Source: Thiomargarita sp.
GTDB taxonomy: Bacteria; Pseudomonadota; Gammaproteobacteria; Beggiatoales; Beggiatoaceae
NCBI GenBank assembly: GCA_030635005.1
Contig: DAOVZS010000105.1
Coordinates: 1 to 7,356 of the forward strand
Reading direction: 5' to 3'
Length of the DNA: 7,356 bases
How positions within the stretch are numbered: the first letter of the stretch is position 1; every line of letters starts with the position of its first letter. This document shows, in pieces, positions 1-6,209 of this stretch. The position numbers were made by a program, and so were the translations under genes. A model generated the notes under the pieces. That model was not told the DNA's origin. It saw only the letters and a list, made by a program, of their open reading frames with translations, and searched no databases.

Positions 1-307
1 AATTGCATTCATATGTTATTTGAGCGTATTTATCCCATTCCGAAGAAAAAACACATTTAGAATTTTCGAATTCAAACCCTTGTCTAATTCCCCCAATTCC
101 TGCAAAAAGATCAATAAATTTAAAACAATTTTTCCCTAATTGTTGAGTTTTCTCCCTAGTTCTTTCACTTAATGGAAATTGACTACTATTGTGGTTATTT
201 TTAGATAAACGAGCTTGTAATGCTTTGCATGTCTCATTTTTTTTCTCAAATTGGCTTTCGAATAATTCCATTTGCTTGCCAATTTCATTGAGAGTAGGTA
301 TGTTCAT
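1..307 (-). CDS. DNA (cytosine-5-)-methyltransferase, N-terminal part (cut by window edge)
   Basis: This open frame starts at the ATG at 307 and runs off the left edge, so about 102 residues are visible. Residues 64-78 read FIDLFAGIGGIRQGF, the AdoMet-binding motif I (FAGIGG type) of C5-cytosine methyltransferases. Residues 87-95 read FSSEWDKYA, matching motif II with its acidic residue (E90) for the AdoMet ribose. The catalytic PCQ motif and target-recognition domain lie outside the window. About 60 residues precede motif I; they are polar, charged and look helical, longer than in minimal enzymes of the family. The ATG at 307 has no clear ribosome binding site; an in-frame ATG at codon 13 (position 271) is an alternative with no better site. 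The enzyme would methylate cytosine at C5 in DNA, either as an orphan or as half of a type II restriction-modification system; the window cannot decide. It follows nuoM on the same strand, beyond a likely terminator. Family call confident; start uncertain. Confidence 0.88.
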   Translation of the reverse strand, partial: MNIPTLNEIGKQMELFESQFEKKNETCKALQARLSKNNHNSSQFPLSERTREKTQQLGKNCFKFIDLFAGIGGIRQGFEFENSKCVFSSEWDKYAQITYECN

Positions 308-315
308 GATTGAAT

Positions 316-344
316 ATGATAAACGTTATAATTTCATTTTGCAA
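316..344 (-). promoter_or_regulatory. Possible sigma70-type promoter for the methyltransferase gene
   Basis: On the minus strand TTGCAA (339-344; 4 of 6 match to the -35 consensus) lies 17 nt before TATCAT (316-321; 5 of 6 match to the -10 consensus). Initiation about 7 nt beyond the -10 box would fall almost at the ATG at 307, giving a leaderless or nearly leaderless mRNA. That fits the lack of a visible Shine-Dalgarno sequence. The region is AT-rich, so chance matches are likely; this is a suggestion only. Confidence 0.33.
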
Positions 345-378
345 GTTTTCCCATTTTGTAATCGCTGAACTTAGCCAT

Positions 379-424
379 AAAAAATGCCTGTTTTCAAGGG
401 TGGAAATTCCACCCTTACAAAACA
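379..424 (-). terminator. Stem-loop with T-run after nuoM: likely intrinsic terminator of the nuo operon
   Basis: Directly after the nuoM stop (425-427) lies a perfect inverted repeat, arms 396-405 and 407-416 (AAGGGTGGAA / TTCCACCCTT). It extends outward through one G-U wobble and one bulge to a second paired block (389-394 with 419-424, AAAACA against TGTTTT). In RNA the innermost pairs would open to give a loop. On the minus strand the outer stem is followed by GGCA and then six T (384-379). The 4-nt gap before the T-run is longer than ideal. The plus-strand direction has no T-run, so termination would act on nuo transcripts. It could instead be a dispersed palindromic repeat. Confidence 0.5.
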
Positions 425-1936
425 TTATAAAGGAATTTTTGAGACAGATAGATGTTCTACTAAATTCTGTACTGTGGCATGCATCACGTCTAATAGTGGT
501 GCGGGCCAAATTCCAAATAATAAGACAACAATAGCTAAAACAGTCAAAATCATAGTTTCACGTTTGCCAATATCTATCAGGCTAGCCACGCCTTCATTGG
601 CGACTTCACCGTAAAAGACACGTTTGACCATCCATAAGGTATATGCAGCACCTAGAATCATTATGCTGGCTGCACCAAAGGCAATCCAAAAATTGGCTTT
701 AAATGAGGCGACAATCACTAAAAATTCACCGACAAATCCTGACGTAGCAGGTAATCCTGCATTAGCCATGGCAAAAAAGACAGCAAACATGGCAAAACGA
801 GGCATTACATTCGCAACCCCGCCATAATCTTGAATTTGACGACTGTGCATGCGATCATAGAGTACACCGACACACAGGAATAATGCACCTGAAATAAATC
901 CATGTGAAATCATTTGGACGATGCCGCCTTCCATTGCCATCGCTCCGCCATCTAATGAGCCTGTTTCTTGATAAATCATAAAGCCTATAAAAAAGCCAAG
1001 TGTGGCAAATCCCATGTGGGCAATAGAAGAATAGGCGATCAGCTTTTTCATATCTTGTTGCACCAAAGCCACAAAAGAAATATAAATAATGGCAATGAGG
1101 GACAGTGAAATGATCAGCCAATCCAATTCTCGGCTTGCATCGGGGGTAATAGGCAAACTAAATCGTAAAAATCCATACCCCCCCATTTTTAACATGATCG
1201 CTGCCAAAATCACAGATCCCCCTGTAGGCGCTTCAACATGAGCATCAGGTAACCACGTGTGAACAGGCCACATAGGTACTTTGACTGCGAAAGCAATCAT
1301 GAAAGCCAAAAATATTAAAATTTGAGCTGACATGGGTATGGCTAACTTATGGTATTCCAATATACTAAAGCTGTCTGCTTGTGAATAGAGATACAGTAAT
1401 GCAATGAGCATGAATACTGACCCTAAAAAGGTATACAGGAAAAACTTTAAGGTGGCATAGACACGATTCTTACCTCCCCAAATACCAATAAGGAGAAACA
1501 TGGGTATCAGCATCGCTTCCCAAAAGACATAGAATAAAATGGCATCTAAGGAGGCAAAAACACCATTCATTAAGCCTTCCATAATCAGAAAAGCTGCCAT
1601 ATATTGGGCAGGTTTATATTGGATCACTTCCCAACCCGCCAAAATCACTAATACTGTGGTAAAAGTGGTTAGGATAATCAAGGGCATCGCAATACCATCT
1701 ACCCCTAAAGCATATTCTATCCCAAATGCTGGAATCCAAGATAGATTTTCAGTGAACTGCATCGCAGCAGTTGTTGTGTCAAACCCAAAATATAAGGGTA
1801 ATGATAACAAAAATGTCACTAATGACACCACCAAGGCAATAGGACGAACTAGGGATTCCTCAAGCGTTAATACCCATAAGCCACCCAAAATAGGTAACCA
1901 AATCAGTAAACTTAGTAAGGATAAATCATCAAACAT
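425..1936 (-). CDS. nuoM: NADH-quinone oxidoreductase subunit M (antiporter-like membrane subunit)
   Basis: NuoM is one of the three Mrp-antiporter-like proton-pumping subunits in the complex I membrane arm, embedded in the cytoplasmic membrane. From the ATG at 1936 the product is 503 aa, close to the usual length of about 500, with about 14 hydrophobic segments. Family residues are present: E140 in FWEAMLIP, K219 in FAVKVPMWPVHTWLPDAHVE, K250 in MLKMGGYGFLR, H345 in MISHGFISGALF, and E404 in TSGFVGEF. The frame stays open upstream to a TTG at 1969, but those 11 extra codons are translated heptamer repeats and resemble no NuoM N-terminus, so the ATG is preferred. That ATG has no Shine-Dalgarno sequence because repeats fill the upstream 30 nt; translation may depend on coupling to the upstream frame. 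The nuoL-nuoM gap is 62 nt. nuoN does not follow. Confidence 0.97.
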   Translation of the reverse strand: MFDDLSLLSLLIWLPILGGLWVLTLEESLVRPIALVVSLVTFLLSLPLYFGFDTTTAAMQFTENLSWIPAFGIEYALGVDGIAMPLIILTTFTTVLVILAGWEVIQYKPAQYMAAFLIMEGLMNGVFASLDAILFYVFWEAMLIPMFLLIGIWGGKNRVYATLKFFLYTFLGSVFMLIALLYLYSQADSFSILEYHKLAIPMSAQILIFLAFMIAFAVKVPMWPVHTWLPDAHVEAPTGGSVILAAIMLKMGGYGFLRFSLPITPDASRELDWLIISLSLIAIIYISFVALVQQDMKKLIAYSSIAHMGFATLGFFIGFMIYQETGSLDGGAMAMEGGIVQMISHGFISGALFLCVGVLYDRMHSRQIQDYGGVANVMPRFAMFAVFFAMANAGLPATSGFVGEFLVIVASFKANFWIAFGAASIMILGAAYTLWMVKRVFYGEVANEGVASLIDIGKRETMILTVLAIVVLLFGIWPAPLLDVMHATVQNLVEHLSVSKIPL

Positions 1937-1937
1937 A

Positions 1938-1965
1938 TCAGTTATCAGTGAGCAGTGAGCAGTTA
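1938..1965 (-). repeat. Four tandem TAACTGA-type heptamers abutting the nuoM start
   Basis: Read on the minus strand, four consecutive 7-mers are TAACTGC (1965-1959), TCACTGC (1958-1952), TCACTGA (1951-1945) and TAACTGA (1944-1938). They differ from one another at only two positions. One T separates the last from the nuoM ATG, so the array occupies the place of the ribosome binding site. I recall TAACTGA heptamer arrays as abundant intergenic elements in Beggiatoaceae and similar heptamer repeats in cyanobacteria. Their function is not settled; a regulatory role in transcription or translation has been proposed. Confidence 0.85.
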
Positions 1966-1986
1966 TCAATGTGTGTTGATAACTGC
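1959..1986 (-). repeat. Perfect inverted repeat (stem-loop) in the nuoL-nuoM gap
   Basis: Arms 1959-1969 and 1976-1986 are perfect 11-bp complements (GCAGTTATCAA / TTGATAACTGC on either strand) around a 6-nt loop, CACACA on the minus strand. The structure begins 12 nt after the nuoL stop and its downstream arm includes the first TAACTGC heptamer. There is no T-run after it on the minus strand, so it is not a classical terminator. It could instead protect or process the mRNA between nuoL and nuoM, or modulate nuoM initiation. These roles are inference; the symmetry itself is plain. Confidence 0.8.
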
Positions 1987-1998
1987 ATTAAAGTATTA

Positions 1999-3948
1999 TT
2001 AAGCAGTACCGAAAACAAATATGCTGAGTAGCACTGCAAGTCCAAGAATCATAGCAAAGGCATAGTGATATAAGAAACCAGTCTGAATCTGACGAATCAG
2101 TTTAGATACTGTTCCCACTAAATGAGCACTACCATTAATAAAACCATCAATCACTTTCACATCGCCTATTTTCCATAAAACCGACCCAAGATTACGTAAT
2201 CCGCCTGCGAAAAACCAATCATTAAATCTATCAAGATAGTATTTCTCGACGAGTAGGTCATATATCAGTTTAGTACGTTCAGCAAGAATACCGGGTAATT
2301 CTGGTCGAATTAAGTAGAAAAATACAGCGGTGCCAACCCCGGCAGCTGCTAACCAAACGGGCGGTTGCAAGAAAGCATGTCCAATGAAATTGAGAACGCC
2401 ATGATAGTGTTCTGGATTAAAGGGATTATTATTTACAAAAATAGCCCCATCAAAATAATGACCAAAAAGAAGCGGAGTAATGGTGAATATGCCGATAAGT
2501 AAAGAAGGAATGGCTAATAAAATCAAAGGTATGGTGACTACCCATGGACTTTCACGTAAATGTTCACGGGTATGCTTATCCATACGTTCTTTACCATGAA
2601 AGGTTAAGAAAAACATACGGAATGTATATAAAGCGGTGACAAATACGCTCAGCAATACCGCATAATAGGCAAACCCTGCCCCAAACCGTTCTGCTTCATA
2701 AGCATGATATGCTGCTTCAATAATGGCATCTTTTGAGAAAAATCCAGAAAAACCAGGTGCTCCAATCAATGCTAACGAACCAATTAAGATGGTGATATAT
2801 GTAATGGGTAAATATTTTTTCAGCCCACCCATTTTACGCATATCTTGTTCATGGTGCATGGCTAAAATGACAGAGCCTGCTCCTAAGAATAAGAGTGCTT
2901 TAAAAAAAGCATGCGTCATTAAATGGAAAATACCTGCTGCATAGGCTGAAGCCCCTAAAGCAACGGTCATATATCCGAGTTGTGACAATGTCGAATAAGC
3001 GATAACGCGTTTAATATCATTTTGGACAATCGCCAACAATCCCATGAAAAATGCGGTAATTGCACCAATAATCAGTACAAAACTCAAAGCAGTTTCACTC
3101 AATTCAAACAGTGGCGACATGCGTGCTACCATGAAAATACCTGCTGTCACCATAGTTGCTGCGTGAATCAGTGCAGAAATAGGTGTGGGACCTTCCATTG
3201 AATCGGGTAACCAGACATGTAACGGAAATTGTGCTGATTTGCCCATCGCACCAATAAAGAGCAGAATACAAATCACGGTCATCATTGACCATTCAATGCC
3301 TGAAAATAGACTGATCGTTTCTGGATATTGACCTTGTTGTGCCAATCCAAATACTTCGGCATAATCAAGGCTATTAAAAGCCATCAAAACAGCTGCAATG
3401 CCTAATATAAATCCAAAATCACCGACTCTATTGACTAAAAATGCTTTCAAATTCGCATAAATGGCGGTTTCTTTGTTAAACCAAAATCCAATGAGTAAAT
3501 ACGAAACTACCCCTACTGCTTCCCAGCCAAAAAATAACTGTACAAAGTTATTTGACATGACTAACATCAGCATTGAAAAGGTAAATAGGTTGATATAACT
3601 AAAAAAACGTTGATAGCCAGGATCATCATGCATATATCCGACAGTATAAATATGTACCATCAGGGAGACAAACGTGACCACTACCATCATGAGTACGCTT
3701 AAGGAATCAACTAAAAATCCAAGTTCCAAGCGAATATTACCCGATTCTAACCAGGTATATAAACTGATATTAAACGGTGCTGCACCTGCGAAAATAATCT
3801 CATAAAATACATATAGCGAGAGCAAAAATGATATCGCTACCGCACTAATGGTCACGGAATGGGCGACGCGCCGACTCACGCCAAGCAGCCCTGCTGTGAT
3901 AGCGCCAATAAGCGGTGCTAATACAATGGCAAGAAAAACATTTTGCAT
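1999..3948 (-). CDS. nuoL: NADH-quinone oxidoreductase subunit L (distal antiporter-like subunit)
   Basis: NuoL is the most distal proton-pumping subunit of the complex I membrane arm and carries the long lateral helix that braces NuoM and NuoN. The product is 649 aa, within the usual 610-670. Visible signatures are E143 in FFGWEAVGVVSYLLIGFW, K237 in GAMGKSAQFPLHVWLPD, then the highly conserved MEGPTPISALIHAATMV block (251-267). H342, H346 and K350 follow in FHLMTHAFFKALLF, and K406 in GFFSKDAI. A long C-terminal part (about 420-649) fits the extra helices and lateral helix of NuoL as opposed to NuoM or NuoN. The ATG at 3948 lies 6 nt after the nuoK TAG and is preceded by a G-rich AGGGTAGGG stretch that can act as ribosome binding site. 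No frameshift or missing residue was noticed. Confidence 0.98.
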   Translation of the reverse strand: MQNVFLAIVLAPLIGAITAGLLGVSRRVAHSVTISAVAISFLLSLYVFYEIIFAGAAPFNISLYTWLESGNIRLELGFLVDSLSVLMMVVVTFVSLMVHIYTVGYMHDDPGYQRFFSYINLFTFSMLMLVMSNNFVQLFFGWEAVGVVSYLLIGFWFNKETAIYANLKAFLVNRVGDFGFILGIAAVLMAFNSLDYAEVFGLAQQGQYPETISLFSGIEWSMMTVICILLFIGAMGKSAQFPLHVWLPDSMEGPTPISALIHAATMVTAGIFMVARMSPLFELSETALSFVLIIGAITAFFMGLLAIVQNDIKRVIAYSTLSQLGYMTVALGASAYAAGIFHLMTHAFFKALLFLGAGSVILAMHHEQDMRKMGGLKKYLPITYITILIGSLALIGAPGFSGFFSKDAIIEAAYHAYEAERFGAGFAYYAVLLSVFVTALYTFRMFFLTFHGKERMDKHTREHLRESPWVVTIPLILLAIPSLLIGIFTITPLLFGHYFDGAIFVNNNPFNPEHYHGVLNFIGHAFLQPPVWLAAAGVGTAVFFYLIRPELPGILAERTKLIYDLLVEKYYLDRFNDWFFAGGLRNLGSVLWKIGDVKVIDGFINGSAHLVGTVSKLIRQIQTGFLYHYAFAMILGLAVLLSIFVFGTA

Positions 3949-3954
3949 ATCGCC

Positions 3955-4260
3955 CTACCCTTTTAAGGTGTCAAGATCATTGACATTAATAGTATTTTTA
4001 TTACGGAATAAAACGACTACAATTGCCAAACCAATGGCTGATTCCGCTGCTGCAACTGTCAGGATAAAAAAAACAAAAATTTGTCCGACAATATCAGCAT
4101 TAAAGTAAGAAAAAGCAATAAAATTCATATTGACTGATAATAGCATCAGTTCAATACACATGAGTAAGATAAGGAGGTTTTTACGGTTTAAAAAAATGCC
4201 TGTGATACTCAAGCAAAATAATACCGCCCCCAACATCAGAAATTCATGTAATCCAGGCAT
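3955..4260 (-). CDS. nuoK: NADH-quinone oxidoreductase subunit K
   Basis: NuoK is a small membrane-arm subunit (the ND4L homologue, MrpC-like) next to NuoJ, on the proton route between the quinone site and the antiporter subunits. The 101-aa product has the standard length and three hydrophobic segments (about 5-24, 29-50 and 58-84). The two family glutamates are present: E37 in CIELMLLSVN and E73 in VAAAESAIGLAI, equivalent to E36 and E72 of the E. coli protein. A clear Shine-Dalgarno sequence, AAAGGA at 4276-4271, sits inside the 3' end of nuoJ, 10 nt before the ATG at 4260. Only 6 nt separate it from nuoJ and 6 nt from nuoL, so translational coupling across J-K-L is likely. Confidence 0.98.
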   Translation of the reverse strand: MPGLHEFLMLGAVLFCLSITGIFLNRKNLLILLMCIELMLLSVNMNFIAFSYFNADIVGQIFVFFILTVAAAESAIGLAIVVVLFRNKNTINVNDLDTLKG

Positions 4261-4266
4261 AGTTGT

Positions 4267-4851
4267 TTAATCCTTTGTTTCTGATGGCATTTTTACCAGT
4301 CGAACACAATCTTCACGACGTACTGTGACTTGTTGTGCAGGATTTTGATATTTTGCTCGTGTGTGTGGACGCATGGTTAAAGCCATAGCAGCTATCATGG
4401 CAACCAGTAAGATAACAGCTGCTATCTCAAATGGATAGACATAATAGGTATATAAGACTTCTCCTAAAAGTTCTATATTTGGGACAGTGGTCAATGTTTC
4501 TGGCGGTACTGCTTGATGCCAAGAACCCAGTACTAAAATCATTTCTACAAAAATTAACCCACCCACAAATATGGATAATGGAAAATGGCGTACAAAGCCT
4601 TCTCGTAAGGGTGCAACATTAACATCAAGCATCATCAAAACAAATAAGAATAGTACCATCACAGCACCGACATACACCAAAACGAGCGTAATCGCTAAAA
4701 ATTCAGCTTGTAATAATAGCCAAATGGCTGCCGATGAAAAAAACGCTAAAATGAGGAATAAAGCGGCATGAACGGGGTTTTTAACCGTAATGACGCCAAT
4801 TGCGGCAACTATCAAAATAATAGCTACCAAGTAGAAAGTAAATGTTATCAT
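4267..4851 (-). CDS. nuoJ: NADH-quinone oxidoreductase subunit J
   Basis: NuoJ (ND6 homologue) is a membrane-arm subunit whose third helix takes part in coupling quinone reduction to proton pumping. The product is 194 aa with five hydrophobic segments (about 4-23, 28-47, 53-76, 92-111 and 140-160) and a charged cytoplasmic tail (161-194). The hallmark segment LVYVGAVMVLFLFVLMMLD lies at 58-76, including the tyrosine and glycine (Y60, G62) of the flexible third helix. The start at 4851 has only a weak GGA-type ribosome binding site about 9 nt upstream. A different gene, the MORN-repeat protein, precedes it where nuoI would be expected, leaving a 64-nt gap. Identity is firm. Confidence 0.97.
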   Translation of the reverse strand: MITFTFYLVAIILIVAAIGVITVKNPVHAALFLILAFFSSAAIWLLLQAEFLAITLVLVYVGAVMVLFLFVLMMLDVNVAPLREGFVRHFPLSIFVGGLIFVEMILVLGSWHQAVPPETLTTVPNIELLGEVLYTYYVYPFEIAAVILLVAMIAAMALTMRPHTRAKYQNPAQQVTVRREDCVRLVKMPSETKD

Positions 4852-4915
4852 GCATTTTTTTCCAATTTTCAGTTTTCGTGTCCAGTCTCCCCCCTTATAT
4901 GAGGGAGCATCTGCC

Positions 4916-5689
4916 TTATTGGGGTCTAAATTTAAATCCTAAAATGAGAAAGAGTATGGTCATCAATAGTCCTAGAATAACAAGAATGATTGTTCTTGTT
5001 TTTTCGGTAAAGACATACCACCATCGCATCCAAGAATCAATTCTAATTCTTGCAACCATATCGTAATTTTCATAATACCTCAGAGCCATTAACTTTCCCT
5101 TTTTATTATACTCTCTGCTGGTACCTGTTAATTGTCCTTTCTCATTAAAATCACTGTGCTCTATCCACTTTTCTGTTGTACTATAAAACAGAGTAGCTGC
5201 AATAGGTTCACCATTTTTAAAGGTCCAGTCTCCTTGTACTTCGCCATTAAAATGGAATCCTCTGGCACTGCCTTCTTTGAGACCATTAATATAGTTGCGT
5301 TCCGCTTTCTTTTGACCGTCAGTATAGTAGTCGATTTCTAATCCTTCGATTTTGCCATCTATCAGATGACGTTCACGAAAGAGGTCACCTGTTGGGTAAT
5401 ACCATCTTTTGATTTCAAATGTTTGCCCATTTCTGGTTTTGAATTCATTGCCCACTTGACCATCTCGACGATACTCTTTCTTGGTCACGATTGTGCCCAC
5501 TCTGTATTTAATCTCAGTTTTCAATTCACCTGTCTCATAATATTCTTTAATGAGCCCATGTAATTTTCCATCCTGATAATTTTCTTCAAAGTGCACTTTT
5601 CCATTGTCATACAATTTTTGAACGGTTTCTGCATACACGGTAACAGATAATATAAGTCCAATAAAAATAGTCTTTATAAACAATTGCAT
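4916..5689 (-). CDS. Periplasmic, membrane-anchored MORN-type repeat protein encoded between nuoI and nuoJ
   Basis: The product is 257 aa from the ATG at 5689. Residues 1-20 form a Sec signal peptide (K6, hydrophobic core, VYA before a cut at E21). Residues about 26-210 hold roughly eight degenerate units of 20-24 residues built on the pattern Y-x-x-G-x-x-x-x-E-x-x-Y-x-x-G, for example YDNGKVHFEENYQDGKLHG and YYTDGQKKAERNYINGLKEG. This matches the MORN_2 / YwqK-like repeat class. An aromatic stretch (SWMRWWYVF, 219-227) leads into a C-terminal membrane helix (about 233-252) ending in a basic tail. The inferred topology is a beta-rich repeat domain in the periplasm with a C-terminal anchor. 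The frame is open further upstream to 5728, but the strong ribosome binding site at 5702-5710 and the signal peptide favour 5689. It lies inside the nuo operon on the same strand and is not a known complex I subunit. No enzymatic motif is visible; YwqK-like proteins are sometimes labelled antitoxins, without support here. Function unknown. Confidence 0.85.
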   Translation of the reverse strand: MQLFIKTIFIGLILSVTVYAETVQKLYDNGKVHFEENYQDGKLHGLIKEYYETGELKTEIKYRVGTIVTKKEYRRDGQVGNEFKTRNGQTFEIKRWYYPTGDLFRERHLIDGKIEGLEIDYYTDGQKKAERNYINGLKEGSARGFHFNGEVQGDWTFKNGEPIAATLFYSTTEKWIEHSDFNEKGQLTGTSREYNKKGKLMALRYYENYDMVARIRIDSWMRWWYVFTEKTRTIILVILGLLMTILFLILGFKFRPQ

Positions 5690-5701
5690 ATAAGTAATGT
5701 C

Positions 5702-5710
5702 TCCTCCTTT
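5702..5710 (-). promoter_or_regulatory. Strong Shine-Dalgarno sequence for the MORN-repeat gene
   Basis: AAGGAGGAG on the minus strand overlaps the final bases of the nuoI stop codon and lies 12 nt before the ATG at 5689. The spacing is somewhat long, but this is the best anti-16S match I saw among the gene starts here. It decides the start of the MORN gene in favour of 5689 rather than 5728, and suggests efficient translation coupled to the end of nuoI. Confidence 0.65.
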
Positions 5711-6197
5711 AACGATAAGGTGCATCAATTGCGCGATCAGTCGCTACTTGTTGTTCTAACTTATCGCCTAAAGCCAGTAATTTGTCTTTAGTCATGAATA
5801 AATCACTACGCTGATCACCGTGATATTCAAAATTGCGTGTTTCAACAATAGAATCGACAGGGCATGATTCTTCACAATACCCACAAAAGATACACTTTGT
5901 TAAGTCAATATCATAACGTGTGGTACGGCGTGTCCCATCTTCACGTTCCGCGGCTTCAATCGTAATCGCTAAGGCGGGGCATACTGCTTCACAAAGCTTA
6001 CAAGCAATACAGCGTTCTTCACCATTAGGATAACGACGTAAGGCATGTTGTCCTCTAAAACGATGGGATTGCGGTGTTTTTTCCTCTGGATATTGTACGG
6101 TGATTTTCCGAGCAAATAAATATTTGCCCGTCACCCCTAAACCTTGGAACAATTCCGATAGAAAGAGTCTTTTTATATACTGTGTGACAGTCTTCAT
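5709..6197 (-). CDS. nuoI: NADH-quinone oxidoreductase subunit I (2x[4Fe-4S] ferredoxin-like)
   Basis: NuoI (TYKY/NDUFS8 homologue) carries iron-sulfur clusters N6a and N6b, which pass electrons along the peripheral arm towards the terminal cluster N2 and the quinone. The product is 162 aa, the compact length typical of proteobacterial and mitochondrial forms. Two CxxCxxCxxxCP motifs are intact: C63, C66, C69, C73 in CIACKLCEAVCP and C102, C105, C108, C112 in CIFCGYCEESCPVDSI. The segment RFRGQHALRRYPNGEE just before the first motif is a family signature, and an amphipathic N-terminus (1-30) would touch the membrane. The ATG at 6197 has a GAGGAA ribosome binding site that overlaps the nuoH stop codon, with a 12-nt gap to nuoH, so coupled translation is likely. 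The usual next gene, nuoJ, is displaced by the MORN gene. Confidence 0.98.
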   Translation of the reverse strand: MKTVTQYIKRLFLSELFQGLGVTGKYLFARKITVQYPEEKTPQSHRFRGQHALRRYPNGEERCIACKLCEAVCPALAITIEAAEREDGTRRTTRYDIDLTKCIFCGYCEESCPVDSIVETRNFEYHGDQRSDLFMTKDKLLALGDKLEQQVATDRAIDAPYR

Positions 6198-6209
6198 ATC
6201 AAATATTCC

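Noticed and set aside
310..534. Plus-strand short open frames across the nuoM 3' end and the downstream gap
   Set aside because: They overlap the end of nuoM antisense and the palindrome, have no recognisable motif, and their length is expected by chance in AT-rich DNA.
1539..1958. Plus-strand 139-codon open frame opposite nuoM
   Set aside because: It is antisense to well-conserved nuoM coding sequence, has no domain signature and no convincing start signal. Other plus-strand frames across the window are shadows for the same reason.
1937..1969. Extended nuoM start at the TTG at 1969, giving a 514-aa protein
   Set aside because: The added residues are only translated heptamer repeats, do not resemble any NuoM N-terminus, and the TTG lacks a ribosome binding site. 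The ATG at 1936 gives the normal MFDDLSLLSLLIWLPILG beginning.
4887..4907. Possible stem-loop in the gap between the MORN gene and nuoJ (CTCCC with GGGAG, 11-nt loop)
   Set aside because: The stem is only 5 bp, the loop is long, and no T-run follows directly, so a terminator within the operon is not supported. A remnant of an insertion scar remains possible but cannot be shown.
4852..4915. A separate promoter for nuoJ-K-L-M in the MORN-nuoJ gap
   Set aside because: No convincing -35/-10 pair was found on the minus strand in this 64-nt gap; transcription from upstream is the simpler reading.
5690..5728. Extended start of the MORN gene at 5728, overlapping nuoI
   Set aside because: It would put 13 residues in front of a clean signal peptide and would leave the strong Shine-Dalgarno sequence at 5702-5710 inside the coding region.
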